DNA of 64,000 bases from Lepus europaeus (Eukaryota; Chordata; Mammalia; Lagomorpha; Leporidae). The stretch lies in assembly GCF_033115175.1 (NCBI RefSeq), contig NC_084850.1, forward strand, positions 105,321,939 through 105,385,938. The letters are read 5' to 3'. Both the position numbers and the translations under genes were made by a program. Below, one piece after another: positions 43,389 to 55,084 of this stretch. Position 1 is the first letter of the stretch. Every line of letters starts with the position of its first letter. Under the pieces are notes generated by a model. The model did no database searches. It had not been told where the DNA came from and was given only the letters and a program-made list of their open reading frames with translations.

Positions 43389-43489
43389 AAAATTGATTTA
43401 AGGGCCAGAAGAATAATATCTTTTCTTTTATAAACTGATCTGCTATTGATTTATCACTGAATAGAGAAGACAACTTTTCATTCGTTTAA

Positions 43490-43615
43490 GTTTAGGGATG
43501 ACTGGAAAGCCCCTCTGGTGGATGGAGAAAGGCAAGAATGGTATACTTTGGATCCTGAAGATTCTAGATAGTGATCTCTGTTAAAGTAGCAGGAAGTCAC
43601 TGAGAAGGAGAACTT
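43490..43615 (+). repeat. Local duplicate, copy 2
   Basis: 'ggtggatggagaaaggcaag', 'aatggtatactttggatcct' and 'gaagattctagatagtgatc' parallel the copy at 42785-42905 in order and spacing. The copies are about 700 bases apart in direct orientation. Confidence 0.6.
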
Positions 43616-44976
43616 CTCAACTGCGAGTGACGTACAACAGAGCGGGCAGGGGAGCGGGCAGGGGAGCCAAAGCCAGGAGCTCAGGGCCTGGCGGTGTAGA
43701 GCAGCTGGAAGACAGATTTCACCGACCAGTGCATTTGCTTGAAGATGATTCGAAAAACATAAGAAAAGGCAGAGACTATATAGCTGAGCATCATTGAAAG
43801 TCTGGTGGAGACAACACTTTGTCCCATTCCATAGCAAAGAGAAAGTGGGGGAGCAGAGAGGGAGAGACAGAGGGATCTCTTGTTTCTCCCTGTTGCACCA
43901 AATCAAACCTTATGGAGCTCCTGTGTTCATATTACGATGTCATTAGCACTTTGAGGAGCCTGTTCTCTAATTGAAAAAAAAAAAGAGCACGTTACTCGGG
44001 CTAGTGTCTGTAAAAGGAAACTGTGGGCTCGTTTTTAGTCCTGTGATTCAGTCCCTTCTATTTACTATCTCCCCGAAATCTTGGCTGGCAACCTGCCACT
44101 CGATTCCAGTCTGTCTGCAGCGAATCTTTCATTTAGAAAACATGACTCGAGTGCCTTTTATGAGCTAGGTACTAGGAGTGAACAGTCAACAAACGGTTCC
44201 AACTTAACACATGCATCAGAAACGATGTGAAATTACAGTTCCTGTGCCTATTTCTTGTTGGCGCACATACAAAAATGTATTTTTTTTTTACATGAAAGAA
44301 GCCTCTTGGTCCCTGGAAAGAGCTTATCTTTGGACAGAGTACAAATGGACGCCAAGACCACTACGGTTTTGCTATTTGAGTGCTGTGTCCTCGGCTGGAT
44401 TTTGTAGTTGTCCTCATAGGTGATGCACTATTTCTGGCCCTAGGAGGGCTAAGCAGAATAACATATGTGCCTTTCATGTTATCAGAAATCAGGCTGCACA
44501 CAGGAGCGGTCAGGTTCTGAAAGGAAGCCACGTGGTTTTAGTTGATAAAAAGGCAAAACATCCAAAAGACACTGCCTGTGTTCTGTTGTTCTCCCCTTGT
44601 TCCTTTTCCTCTGACTTCATGAAGAATGTGTCCAAGGGGAAAAGGAGTTTTCTGTAGATAAATTGGTCTGCCAGTCCACAATATGGAGCTTCCAGCGGAC
44701 AGCTTTGAGAAACGGGGAAAAGTATAAAGAGATTGAGATGACAGGAAGGTAGCGAAGGCAAAAACATCTCGTGTGGAAAATAAAAATCAAGGGGGCTTCT
44801 TCTTGCTTTAGTTCTGAGATTCAGTTTGTGAGCAGAAAATGAGAAGCTGATGAAAATGAGAAGGCATCTTTCCCCTCCTACGGTTTTCTTTTAAAGGTAG
44901 GTTTCAGCAAGCAGACATCCTTTAAATACGGCTTTCTTCCTCCTCCATGAATCCCTTTGAAAGAAACATAGATTTA
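43616..44976. other. Repeat-poor part of intron 1
   Basis: About 1.4 kb without a SINE. It has a tandem pair of 'agcgggcagggg' at about 43640-43664 and a possible weak antisense L2 trace at 44130-44215. Frames on both strands (for example 43478-43906 -) have no recognisable domain. Confidence 0.5.
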
Positions 44977-45232
44977 AAGATCACTTTAGCCTAGCAGTTA
45001 AGACACCCATGACCCACATCCAGGCACCTGGCTGAGTTCGGTTCCTGGCTCCAGCTTCTGACTCCAGCTGCCAGCTAATAGAGACACTGGGAAGCGATTG
45101 TGTTGACTGAAGCAATTTGGCCCCTGCCACCTGTGTGGAAGCCCTGGATTGAGTTCCATAGTGGGCATCTGGGGAGTGAACCAGCAGATGGAAGCTCTCT
45201 CTCTGTCTCAAATAAATAAATTTAAAAAGATA
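44977..45232 (+). mobile_element. Old CSINE with an internal gap
   Basis: 'agcctagcagttaagacacc', 'ctgactccagctgccagcta', 'agcagatggaagctctctct', tail 'tcaaataaataaatttaaaa'. Shorter than usual. Confidence 0.85.
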
Positions 45233-46546
45233 GGTTGGGCATGAATTTAAACCTGATCTTTTAAAAGAGAATCATTAATGGATCTTAAATTTCTAGTGAA
45301 TACATGCGTGTGTGCGTCTGTTAAGATATTTGAACACCTTTTCTTAGAATGCAGGGGTTTAAAAAGACTGTTAGCACATAGCATTTAAGCCAGTCTTCAA
45401 ATAATGCATTCTCCCTATATATTTTTAACATCATTTTTCAATGTTTTTCAAAGGTAATGACTAAAGATCTCAATGACAGTGAAAAATGAGGTGTACAGGT
45501 AATTGTAAAAATGAGAGCTTATTCAATCTTGTTGCTAAAATGATTGCAACTCTGGGTGAAGAGTAAACCAAATATTCATGCAAAATATAGTAGTGATAAT
45601 ATCTACCTGGTATTTCTGAAGGACCTCAGTTATATATCATTCTTGTACACGTGATAAAAAAGCCAATATTAGTTTTTTTCCTCAATCAATACATCCTTCC
45701 TGTAAGGCAGTGTGTGTGTTCTATTGGCTGGTGTAGTTTATACATGAAGTGGATGTCAGAAAGAGGTGACAGGCACAGGCGCAGGCTGGGCCTCACATTT
45801 CTCACATTGTTGTCTCTTTGACTACCGGTTTCTCCATCCTTGACCTGTGAGGCTTGCAGTACCGTGCAGTATAGGGATGTTTGGACCTTCTGAATTTTAT
45901 TTAACTAGTACTGTTTTCAAAATTAGTCCTTGTGATCTAAACGATTTTTCAGCTCCTCATGCTGTGTTTTCTTAGGGCATTCTAACACATGCCGTCTCCA
46001 TGTCACTCCTATGATGCCAGTTTCCTGCCTCCCTCCTAAATCTCTGGCTGTTCCTTTAATCTCTTTTGCCAGATCTTGTCCTTTGCCCACTCCTAATTGC
46101 TCTGCCTTCAGTCTTTTGTGTTTGGGGAAATGGAACCATCTACAGCCTAGTTCTCAAGCCAGGAGCCTTGGCAATTGTAGATGTTGTAGGGGGTCACTCT
46201 CCTTGGTGCCTGTTCCCATGTACAGAGATGTTAGCTTCTGTGGGGGGCCAGTCATTTCCTGAAGGCTTCTTGTGTCCACAGGCACCCCTCCTGGCTCATT
46301 CTCAGGGCATGCAGTGATGGGGAAGTGGCTGCTGCTGACCCTGCATCCTCCCTTCACCCCCCAGGAGCAGCCATCAACCTACTATAACTGACATGGCTGG
46401 ATGGATAAATAGCCCAGCTTTTTCACTTCTTAGAGTAGCTAAGCCATGTTCCACACTGTCTCCCAGATGTCTCCAGAGTTGCACCCACTTGGCACTGCCC
46501 CTTTTATTGGCTTCTTCAGATCACCTCTAAAAGCTAGCTGTGCCAA
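45233..46546. other. Intron 1 sequence, nothing recognised
   Basis: About 1.3 kb. Small frames near 46011-46317 have no known motif. No MAOB exon found. Confidence 0.45.
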
Positions 46547-47190
46547 ATATATTATTTGAGTGACAGATCTAGAGGCAGAGAGAGTGTGCCCCCCCCCACA
46601 CACACACAGAGCGAGCCCCCATCTGCTGGCTCACTCCCCAAATGGCTGCGGTGGGCAGGGGACCAAAATCAGGAGCTGGAAACTCAATCCAGGTCTCCTA
46701 CATGGCTGGAAGGAACCCAGTTCCCTGAACCATCACTGTTACCTCCCAAGTGTCCACGTGGGCAAGAAATTGGAGTCAGAAGCTGGAGCTGGTTGTTGAA
46801 CTCATGGCCTTTGATACGGGATGCAGGTGTCTTTTTTTTTTAAAAGATGTATTTATTTATTTGAAAGGCAGAGTTATAGAGAGGCAGAGGAAGAGAAAGA
46901 GAGAGTCTTCCATATTCTGATTCACTCCCCAGATGGCCACAATGGCCAGAGCTGTGCTGATCTGAAGCCAGGAGCCAGGAGCTTCTTCCAGGTCTCCCAT
47001 GTGGGTGCAGGGGCTCAAGGACTTGGGCCATCTTCCACTGCTTTCCCAGCTCATAGCAGAGAGCTGGATTGGAAGTGGGGCAGCCGGAACTTGAACTGGC
47101 CCCCATATAGGATACCAACACTACAGACAGTGGCTTTACCTGCTACACCACAGCGCTGGCCCGGCAGGCATCTTAACCACTGAGGGTAAA
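46547..47190 (-). mobile_element. Old CSINE split near its head by another CSINE
   Basis: Left piece 46547-46831, with a C run and (CA) run near 46589-46608, and right piece from about 47163 ('ggcaggcatcttaaccactg'). The inner element is described separately. Confidence 0.75.
46832..47162 (-). mobile_element. CSINE inserted in another CSINE
   Basis: Complete, from 'aaaagatgtatttatttatt' to 'accacagcgctggccc'. Flanked by near-identical 'gcaggtgtctt' and 'gcaggcatctt' (about 46823-46833 and 47164-47174), two mismatches. Confidence 0.88.
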
Positions 47191-47454
47191 ACCCTGTCCC
47201 TAGGATGTACTTTTGAACCAACTCAAGCCAAGACAAATTTATTCTAGATATGTTCTTGACTTTTTAAATTACTCCTAAGATCTTGTTACTTCTAGTTTCA
47301 AAATATACCTGAAACCCATCCACCGCATTGTCTGCAGCCCCCTTCCTGATCTAGGGTTCCTTACATGGCTCACTGTGGTTCCCAGAGTCTGCTCATTACA
47401 TCCCACCATTCAGTCCAGCCCTTTCCAGTCAGTCCGATTTATTTTTATTGGGGA

Positions 47455-47905
47455 AAAAGTATGCATAACATAAAATTCGCCCTTTTAATAATTTTTGAGC
47501 TTATGATTCAGGGGCATTGAGTATGTAAAGTTTTCAACAAGTTCATGGATAATACATACTAGAGAAAAACTATGCATGGATTTAAAGGAAACTGATCTTC
47601 TAATTCCATTTTCCATGAGCCTTGTGACGTCCCCTTTGTACATTTGCATGTTGTATGATCATTACCACCATTCATCTCCCCAACAGAAACTATGTGCCTC
47701 TTAACCACCAACTCCGCCAGCTGGCAACTGAGAGTGTGGCTGCTCTGGGTCCTCATGAGTGGAGGCTTACAGTCTTCATCCTTTTCTGGCGGACTGATTT
47801 CTCTTAGCATAACCTCTTCAAAGCTCAGCCATCCAGGCCATTCTTACACTAAAGGAGAGCCATTTTTTAACGGGGCAAAATGTCACATTCGCTATTCACA
47901 CACCG
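47455..47905 (-). mobile_element. Old L1, antisense, interrupted by a palindromic MITE
   Basis: Left 47455-47525 ('gaaaaagtatgcataacat', 'aaattcgcccttttaataat'), right 47641-47905 ('catttgcatgttgtatgatc', 'taccaccattcatctcccc'). With the insertion removed, the join reads 'gagtacatttgcatgttg', as expected for L1. Confidence 0.8.
47526..47638. mobile_element. Palindromic mariner-like MITE with TA target duplication
   Basis: Lies within L1, flanked by TA on each side ('gagTA' left, 'TAcattt' right). Arms 'caacaagttcatggataat' and 'attttccatgagccttgtg'; interior 'ctatgcatggatttaaagg'. The TA duplication supports a Tc1/mariner-type origin. Confidence 0.8.
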
Positions 47906-47965
47906 TAGTTATTGTTGGAAGCAAACCAAAGGCAGTAGTTCAAAGACATAATGCATCATTTATTT

Positions 47966-48480
47966 ATTTATTTATTTTAAACTTTTATTTAATAAACATA
48001 AATTTTGAAAGTATAACTTTTGGATTATAGTGGTTTTTTTCCCCCATAACCACCTACCCACCTGCAACCATCCCATCTCCCACTCCCCCTTCCCATCCCA
48101 TTCATATCAAGATTAATTTTGAATTACCTTTATATACAGAAGATCAACTTAGTATATACTAAGTAAAGATTTCAACAGTTTGCACCCCCACATACACAAA
48201 GTATAGCGTACTATTTGAATACTAGTTTTACCATTAATTCGCATAGTACAACACATTAAGGACAGAGATCCTACATGGGGAGTAAGTGCACAGTGACTCC
48301 TGTTGTTGATTTAACAATTGACACTCTTATTTTTGATGTCAGTAATCACCCGAGGCTCTTGTCATGAGCTGCCAAGGCTATGGAAGCCTTTTGAGTTTGC
48401 CAACTCCGATCTTATTTAGACAAGGCCATAGTCAAAGTGGAAGTTCTCTCCTCCCTTCAGAGAACATAGCTCATTATTTA
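47966..48480 (-). mobile_element. Lagomorph L1 3' end, 5'-truncated, antisense
   Basis: 'aaacttttatttaataaaca', 'ccattcatatcaagattaat', 'acaacacattaaggacagag', 'gtcatgagctgccaaggcta' follow the rabbit L1 3'UTR in reverse. Longer than the copy at 9988. Confidence 0.9.
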
Positions 48481-48589
48481 AAGGCCTTCTCCCCAGCCCA
48501 CACTCCTGAGGCAACTCTTGGTAACAGCCTGGTTTGTAGCCTTCCACAATTTTCTCCTTTATGAGCAATTTTGTTTTTAATGTGAATTT

Positions 48590-49050
48590 TATGAGGTTCC
48601 GTCTCTGCTTCAAGCCCATCAGTGGCCTTGTGTTATCCTCAGGATAAAGTCTGGAATGCTGATTATGGTCGACACATACATCAGCCCTGACCCCCACCTA
48701 CCTTGATGCCTCATCTCCTGCTACTTTCTTGCTTTGGTTCTGCAGCCCCACTGGCCACTTTCAAGTTCTTGAATAATCTGCCAGTCTCTGACCTTTGTAC
48801 TTGGCTCTTGGCCTGTGTGCCATCTCTTCCCAGCTCTCCTCCTTTACACCCCCAACTTAGGTAACTTCGCTCATCCCTCTGAGTTTTCTTTGTAAACCCA
48901 CTTTGCCAGGTCTCTTTGCCAGCCCTGTGCAGACGAGCTTCTCTGTTCTGTCTTCCTGTGGCACTTTCTTTTGCATCTTTTCCACCCTCCCTATAATGTT
49001 CAAGGGGGCCAACATTGGGTCTGTTTTTCTGACCACTTGGCACACTGCCT
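48590..49050 (+). mobile_element. L2, sense
   Basis: 'atcctcaggataaagtctgg', 'ctgacccccacctaccttga', 'ctcatctcctgctactttct' and 'agccccactggccactttca' match the L2 3' region in order. Confidence 0.8.
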
Positions 49051-49057
49051 GGTGTAG

Positions 49058-49245
49058 CTGAGGGGACTTCAAAACTTTGTGTAAAATAGAATTAAAAGGT
49101 AAGTTTATTTTGGTGCAAATTTTTTTGAAATCCATGCATTTTTTTCATAATGTACTTTTTTTTTATAAACCTTTTGAAGATCTCTCATGTGCATGGATTT
49201 TAAAATTTTAAAATTCCATTTTCCAAATGTTTGGAAGTACTGTTG
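49058..49245. mobile_element. Palindromic mariner-like MITE plus partial arm
   Basis: 'aggggacttcaaaactttgt', 'gtttattttggtgcaaattt', 'ttttgaaatccatgcatttt', right arm 'ataaaccttttgaagatctc'. A further arm-like piece follows to 49245 ('aaattccattttccaaatg'). Confidence 0.7.
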
Positions 49246-50397
49246 TAGTAGGCTCATGATAAATATTAAATAGTTCATTGAGTTTTTCTTTAAGATTTTT
49301 TTTAATTACATTTTGTTCCTCCTGAGATGTCACTGTTTTCTGAATTAACTTTACTATAGCCATTTTGATTGGTTAAAGGATGTCAATTACTTGCAGTTGT
49401 TTTGAAACCACATAGGTAGCCAAGAAGAGCATATTTATAATGGAAGTATGTCCTCATTTTTCCTGAGTCTTCTTGTCCCATTGACATCTACATCCTCAGC
49501 AGTTCTTTGATGGCAAGTGTGGCCTTAATCCATCATAATGGCACCAGGTCACAGTCCCTTATTGTGTTTCCCAAACCCTTGGGACTCTGAAAATTGAAAT
49601 TACTTTCTGAAGTTTTCAGCAAAACCAGACCAAAACTGATCCGTCCAGTTTGCAGTGACTTCTCATATGCTCTCCTACAGACATGATAATGCAGGTGCTT
49701 ATAGGATGGCTGTCCCAGTTCTCATATTCGATGCACAGTGTACTGTATTATCTCACATACATCTGAAGAATTCACAGTTGTGAAACACATTTGGTTCCAG
49801 GGGCTTCAGATCAGAGAAGTCACTTAAAATATACAGGTAAGAGGTTGGCATCCTTTGGGAAATAAAAATGAGGCAATCATACACACTTAAGGCTGTCGTG
49901 AAGTTTCTGTTAGTGGCTTTTTTTTGCGTATTGTTCTCGGAAATGACCTGACTATTCTCACCAGATTTTTCAGCAAAACTTTAATACGTGGGAGTGCTAG
50001 CACAGTTTTGAGATTTTGTGCTTTCAGTACTTTGATGGCAGCATTTTCATGGCATGTACTTTTCTGTCTTTCTGAGTAGGGTCATTATTCCAACTAAATC
50101 CTAAAGGACACAAAGGGTTCCCCTACTCACCAACACTTCACTGACTCTAGAACCTTCCAAGTGCCAGTCTTTGCCAGTCCCAGTGTTCCTGCGCTGCTTC
50201 CCTGAGGCCCTCAATTATGTTTCCATGTACTGGACCTGTTGCAATTGCCCACTCCACATGCTGCCCAGGGAGCCACTCCTACAATGGGTAGTGTTGAAGC
50301 CTCACAGTTTTCTGGTCTGAACCCCCTGCTTCAAGCACCATTACATTTTCCCATGTTAATCTAATCTATAGATTCAGTCCTTTGAAAGGCACACTGC
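49246..50397. other. Intron 1 sequence, nothing recognised
   Basis: About 1.15 kb without a nameable element or exon. GC rises modestly at 50100-50300. Confidence 0.45.
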
Positions 50398-50720
50398 AGG
50401 AGCCAGCGCTGTGGTGTAGTGGGTAAAACCACTGCCTTCAGTGCCAGCATCCCATATGGGTGTCAGTTCGAGTCCTGGCTGCTCCACTTCTGATCCAGCT
50501 CACTGCTGTGGCCTGGGAAAGCAGTAGAGGATGGCCCAAGTGCTTGGACCCCTGTACCCATGTGGGAGACCTGGAAGAAGCTCCTGGTTCCTGGCTTCAG
50601 CCCAGCCCAGCTTCAGATGTTGCAACCATTTGGGAAATGAACCAGCAAATGGAATATCTCTCTCTATGCACCCCCACACTCCGTAACTCTGATTTTCAAA
50701 TAAATAAAATAAAAACAAAA
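50398..50720 (+). mobile_element. CSINE, well preserved
   Basis: Head 'aggagccagcgctgtggtgt', B box 'cagttcgagtcctgg', body 'catgtgggagacctggaaga', tail 'caaataaataaaataaaaac'. Confidence 0.95.
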
Positions 50721-51347
50721 ACAGAAGAAAGATCCATTGCAGCTATTATGATGATTTAGGGAAACCAGTGTTATTTGACAATACAAACCAATAATCTCTA
50801 ATTCTAAACCTCCCCCCTGCCCCAACATATTAGCTAAACCCAGAACTGCAGAGATGTCCTTTTAATGATGACCAGCTATCATTTCAGAATTTTCTTATAA
50901 TAATGTGTGGGACAGGATACACATATTATTTGAGAAGGGAAGAAAGGGTAACACGCATTTGGGCTTGGGTTCCCCCTCAAAGCAGACACTGACACGAAGG
51001 TTTGAGTGCAAGTCATCTATCTGGGAGACGACCCAGCCAGCAGCAGCAGGGGAATGGAGACTGGAAGGCAGGCAAGGCAGGGAAGGAAGAGAGGGTGAAT
51101 ATTCAAGCCTGTTTTCAGCGTGGGCGACTGGAGCACAATCCTGTTAGGGAAGCTGGCAAGAGACTGTGGGACACTCTTCAGTTATCCCCACTGAGTATGA
51201 GGGAGCTGTGAGATTTAATAGGCTCGGTGGCCTCTGCACCCAGAAATAAAGCTCTTGGGCCTTAAGAGTCAGCCACAGAGGCTCAAGGAAATAATGATTG
51301 CCTGAAGAAATGAATAAAGGGGAATATGACATGGGCATCGGCAATAT
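50721..51347. other. Intron 1 sequence, nothing recognised
   Basis: About 630 bases. Purine-rich at 51050-51100. No supported feature. Confidence 0.45.
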
Positions 51348-51363
51348 CTGCTAGAACATCTTT

Positions 51364-51697
51364 ATTTATTTTTTCTTTTTTTTAAGTTTATTTGAGAGGT
51401 AGAGTTACAGACAGTGAAAGGGAGAGACAGAGAGAAAGGTCTTCCATCTGCTGGCTCACTCCCCAGATGGCTGCAACAGCCAGAACTGAGTGGATCTGAA
51501 GCCAGGAGCCAGGAGCTTCTTCTGGGTCTCCCATATGGGTGCAGGGGCCCGAGTACTTGGGCCATCTTCTGCTGTTTTCCCAGGCCACAGCAGAGAACTG
51601 GATTGGAAAAGGAGCAGCTGGGACTAGAACCTGGTGTCCATATGGGATGCTGGCAGTGCAGGCAGAGGATGAACCTACTGTGCCACGGCTCCAGCAC
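51364..51697 (-). mobile_element. CSINE with 16-bp target-site duplication
   Basis: Flanked by 'ctgctagaacatcttt' at 51348-51363 and 51698-51713. Body close to the classical consensus; the head 'gccacggctccagca' is somewhat diverged. Confidence 0.96.
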
Positions 51698-51749
51698 CTG
51701 CTAGAACATCTTTCATTAAAACCTCCAAATAACTTTAAAAGTAATGATC

Positions 51750-52440
51750 ATCATCGTCATCATCAACTTTATTGAGTTCCAAAATTTCATCTTACAATTT
51801 TTAAATGGTATCTTTATTGAGATTTCATTCACATACTCATACCATACAATTCATCTACTTAACGTGTCTAATTCAGTAGTTTTTAATATAGTCACAGAGT
51901 CATGTGATTATCATTCCAATATAATTTTGGGGCATTTTTATCCCCCCAAAAGGAAACCCTGTACTCAGTAGCAATCATTCTCCATTCCCCAATACCACCA
52001 CTGATCCCCTTAGCCCCTGGCAACCATTAATCAATTTCTATTCTTTAGATAATGGAATATCCTGGCGTTTTATATAATTGTAATATATTATGTGATCTTT
52101 TGTGCCTGTCTTCTTTCACTTAGCATAGTGTTTCTAAGATTCATCAGTGTTGTAGCATGTATCCTCATTTCATTACATTTTGAAGGGCAAATAATATTCC
52201 TTTCCGTGGACCTACCATGATTTGCACATCTCTTCATTAGTTGATGGGCATTTGAGTTGTTTCTACATTTTATTTATTATAAATAGTGTTGCTGTGGACA
52301 TTTATATATAAGTTTTTTGATGGACATCTTTTTATTTCTCTTGGATATATACTTAGGAGTGAAACTGCCAGGTTTATATCTAACCTTTTGAGATTGTCTT
52401 CTTAAGGTTTTAAAACATGATCTGCAATGATTTCCTGGAT
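51750..52440 (-). mobile_element. Old L1 3' region, antisense, about 0.7 kb
   Basis: Long ordered match to the antisense L1 3' region: 'tgatccccttagcccctggc', 'cctgtcttctttcacttagc', 'cattagttgatgggcatttg', 'tctcttggatatatacttag'. Non-coding. Confidence 0.88.
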
Positions 52441-53059
52441 ACCACATAGTGTGGGTGTAACCTAGAAGATATTTATTATGTATTGTCTTCCGGAAAGAGA
52501 GCAGAAGTGCCCAGCTGCTCTTATGTGCTTTCCCCAGGTTCTTGGGGCTGGAAGAAATCTTTTCAACAAAACACTTAGCCAGCTCAACATCTTCATGTAG
52601 GGTGCTGTTGCAAACCTGAACCGGTTCTGATCTTACATAGTCTTACACATGTGATATGGAGGCATCCATGTACCATACCAAACCATACCTCTGCCATCCT
52701 TTAAAAACTGACCCTGGGCCATTTTGAGTGTTGAACCGATAATCAAGTCTAAACCTCTTCTATGTAGTTAAGCCCAAAATCCAAATATGATCTCACCTTG
52801 GTAGGAATAAACCCATTCATCAAAGTGCTGTTTATGTACCTGTTTTTTAAGGTGATTATTTGCTGGATCATGCATTGATTGTAGGTATTCCAGGGAAATA
52901 ACTGTGAAGCAAGATATGCAAACTAAATGGAAATCCAGACCCACTTTAATTTACCATTCATAAGTGACATTCATGAACCTAATGAAGGTAAAACATTAGT
53001 CACTAAATAAATAATTATGCTAAGCAGTAGACATGTGGTAAGTAATATTTTATATGTGA
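52441..53059. other. Intron 1 sequence, nothing recognised
   Basis: About 620 bases. No named repeat or exon. Confidence 0.45.
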
Positions 53060-53585
53060 AGGTACTGCAAAAAGTTCATGGAAATGGAATTGAAATGTAC
53101 CTTTATTTTGATACAAAAATTTTGAAAGTCATGAATGCAAGGGGTCTTCAAATGTTGATGAAAATGCATATTATGAAAAAATGAATGAAGTATAATTTTT
53201 ATACCAAAATAAACTCATCTTTTAATTCCTTAAACTTTTTTTTGACAGAGTTAGACAATGAAAGAGAGAGACAGAGAGAAAGGTCTTCCTTCCGTTGGTT
53301 CACCCCCCAAATGGCCGCTACAGCTGGCGTGCTGCGCCGATCCGAAGCCAGGAGCCAGGTGCTTCTCCTGGTCTCCCATGTGGGTGCAGGGCCCAAGCAC
53401 TTGGGCTATCCTCCACTGCCCTCCCAGGTCACAGCAGAGAGCTGGACTGGAAGAGGAGCAACCGGGACAGAATCTGGCGCCCCAACCGGGACTTGAACCC
53501 CGGGGTGCCGGCGCCACAGGTGGAGGATTAACCAAATGAGCCTCAGCGCTGGCCTAATTCCTTAAACTTTTGAAGTCATCTTGTA
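53060..53585. mobile_element. Two palindromic MITE units, one split by a SINE
   Basis: First unit 53060-53135 ('actgcaaaaagttcatggaa'), second in the opposite sense 53136-53239 and 53555-53585 ('ttataccaaaataaactcat', then 'cttaaacttttgaagtcatc'). A young SINE lies between the parts of the second. Confidence 0.7.
53240..53554 (-). mobile_element. Young-type CSINE inserted in a MITE
   Basis: Flanked by 'taattccttaaactttt' at 53223-53239 and 53555-53571, a perfect 17-base duplication. Confidence 0.96.
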
Positions 53586-53686
53586 TGTGTTCATAGATAA
53601 CATATATAATGTATGTATATATATATACTTATAGAGTAATCAAATGCACCCAAATTCACATGAAAACTGTGACTGAAGAAGATACC

Positions 53687-54012
53687 TAGGGGCCAGCATT
53701 GTAGTGCAGCAGGTTAAGCTGCTGTCTGCAACACCTCAGTGGCATTCCAATATTGGCGTCAGTTGTAGTCCTTACTGTTCCACTTTCCATCAAGGTCCCT
53801 GCTCATGCACCTGGGAAAGCAGGGGAAGAAGACATGGAAGCTTAGACCTCTGTCACCCATGTTGGGGAACAGGATGGAGCTCCAGGCTTCTGGCTTTGGG
53901 CCTGGCCCAGCCCTACTCATTGCAGTCATTTGGCGAGTGAACAAGTGGATGGAAGATCTCTCTCTGTCTCTCCCTCTCTCTGTAACTCTGTCTTTGAAAT
54001 AAATAAATATGG
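53687..54012 (+). mobile_element. CSINE
   Basis: Head 'aggggccagcattgtagtgc', body 'catgcacctgggaaagcagg', tail 'gaaataaataaatatgg'. Confidence 0.92.
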
Positions 54013-54078
54013 ATACAATGTGTACATTTACATGAATATATAGTATTTACATAGTGTATATATTGTATATTTACATGA

Positions 54079-54105
54079 ATATATATATATATATATATAT
54101 ATATA
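54079..54105 (+). repeat. (AT)n microsatellite
   Basis: Alternating AT of about 27 bases in AT-rich surroundings that contain repeated 'tttacatgaatata' units (about 54027 and 54070). Confidence 0.9.
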
Positions 54106-54702
54106 GCATGAACATAAATCTTTGCCTTAGTCACAGTTCTCATGTGAATTTTGGAGCATATATGTTGGGCTGTGAACCTGAAATTAAAGATAGTGATACC
54201 AACTTCAATCCCTTAATTGGTGAATGATAATTGCATTGTATTCATCACTTTAGAAAGCACAATCTAAACAGTGTTATTAAATTCCAAAGTTTACAGTGTA
54301 ATCTAATAAAGATGTATTGGTGGTGTTAAAGAAAAAGCAATTAAGGGAAACAGCTCCCTGGCCCTGAAAAAATGATGTGCCTCCTTCTCTCCATTCCCCA
54401 ATCCACTCATTAGGTTGTAATTGAAGTAAATTTCATAAAATATCAAGTAGCAGAGTCTATTTTTATCTAATTTGATATAGAGTTGACCTTTAAGGAAAGC
54501 ATTTCTATCAACTCAACTTGCTTCCTTTTTTTCTGAAATAGAGAATTGCAGTGGCAATATAAAGGAAGATAAACTGATTTATAGAAAAGATTTGCAATGC
54601 GCTGATTCTAAATGCTTAAGTTTAGGTTTATAAAAAGTATACATTATCATGGAAATAGTCCAGTAAATGAAATTGCTCACATGACATCATGACTAAACAG
54701 GT
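54106..54702. other. Intron 1 sequence, nothing recognised
   Basis: About 600 bases, AT-rich. No supported feature. Confidence 0.45.
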
Positions 54703-55062
54703 TTTTAAAAAAATATTTTATCTACTTGTTTTCATATTATTTGAAAGACAGAGAGAGAGGGAGAGAGACAGTAGGACAGATGGAGAGAGATTTTCCATCT
54801 GTTGGTTCGTTCCCCGAATTCCTGTAACGGCCAGTGCTAAGCCTCTGAAGCCAGGAGCCCACAGCTCGAGTCTCCCATGTGATTGGCAGGAACTAAAGTA
54901 CTTGGACCATCATCTACTACCTCCCAGGGTGCACAATAGTAGGAAACTTGAATGGTGAGTTAGTAGGAAACTTTGAATGGAACTCAAATCCAGGCACTCT
55001 GATATGGGTTGTAGGCCTCCCAGGTGGCTACTTACCTGCCTTGTACATACCTATCCCTAAAC
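54703..55062 (-). mobile_element. CSINE with small internal duplication
   Basis: 'tattatttgaaagacagaga', 'ccatctgttggttcgttccc', body and head. 'agtaggaaac' with its context is repeated at about 54939 and 54962, a local duplication within the element. Confidence 0.85.
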
Positions 55063-55084
55063 AAGGGTTTTTGTATTATTCTAA

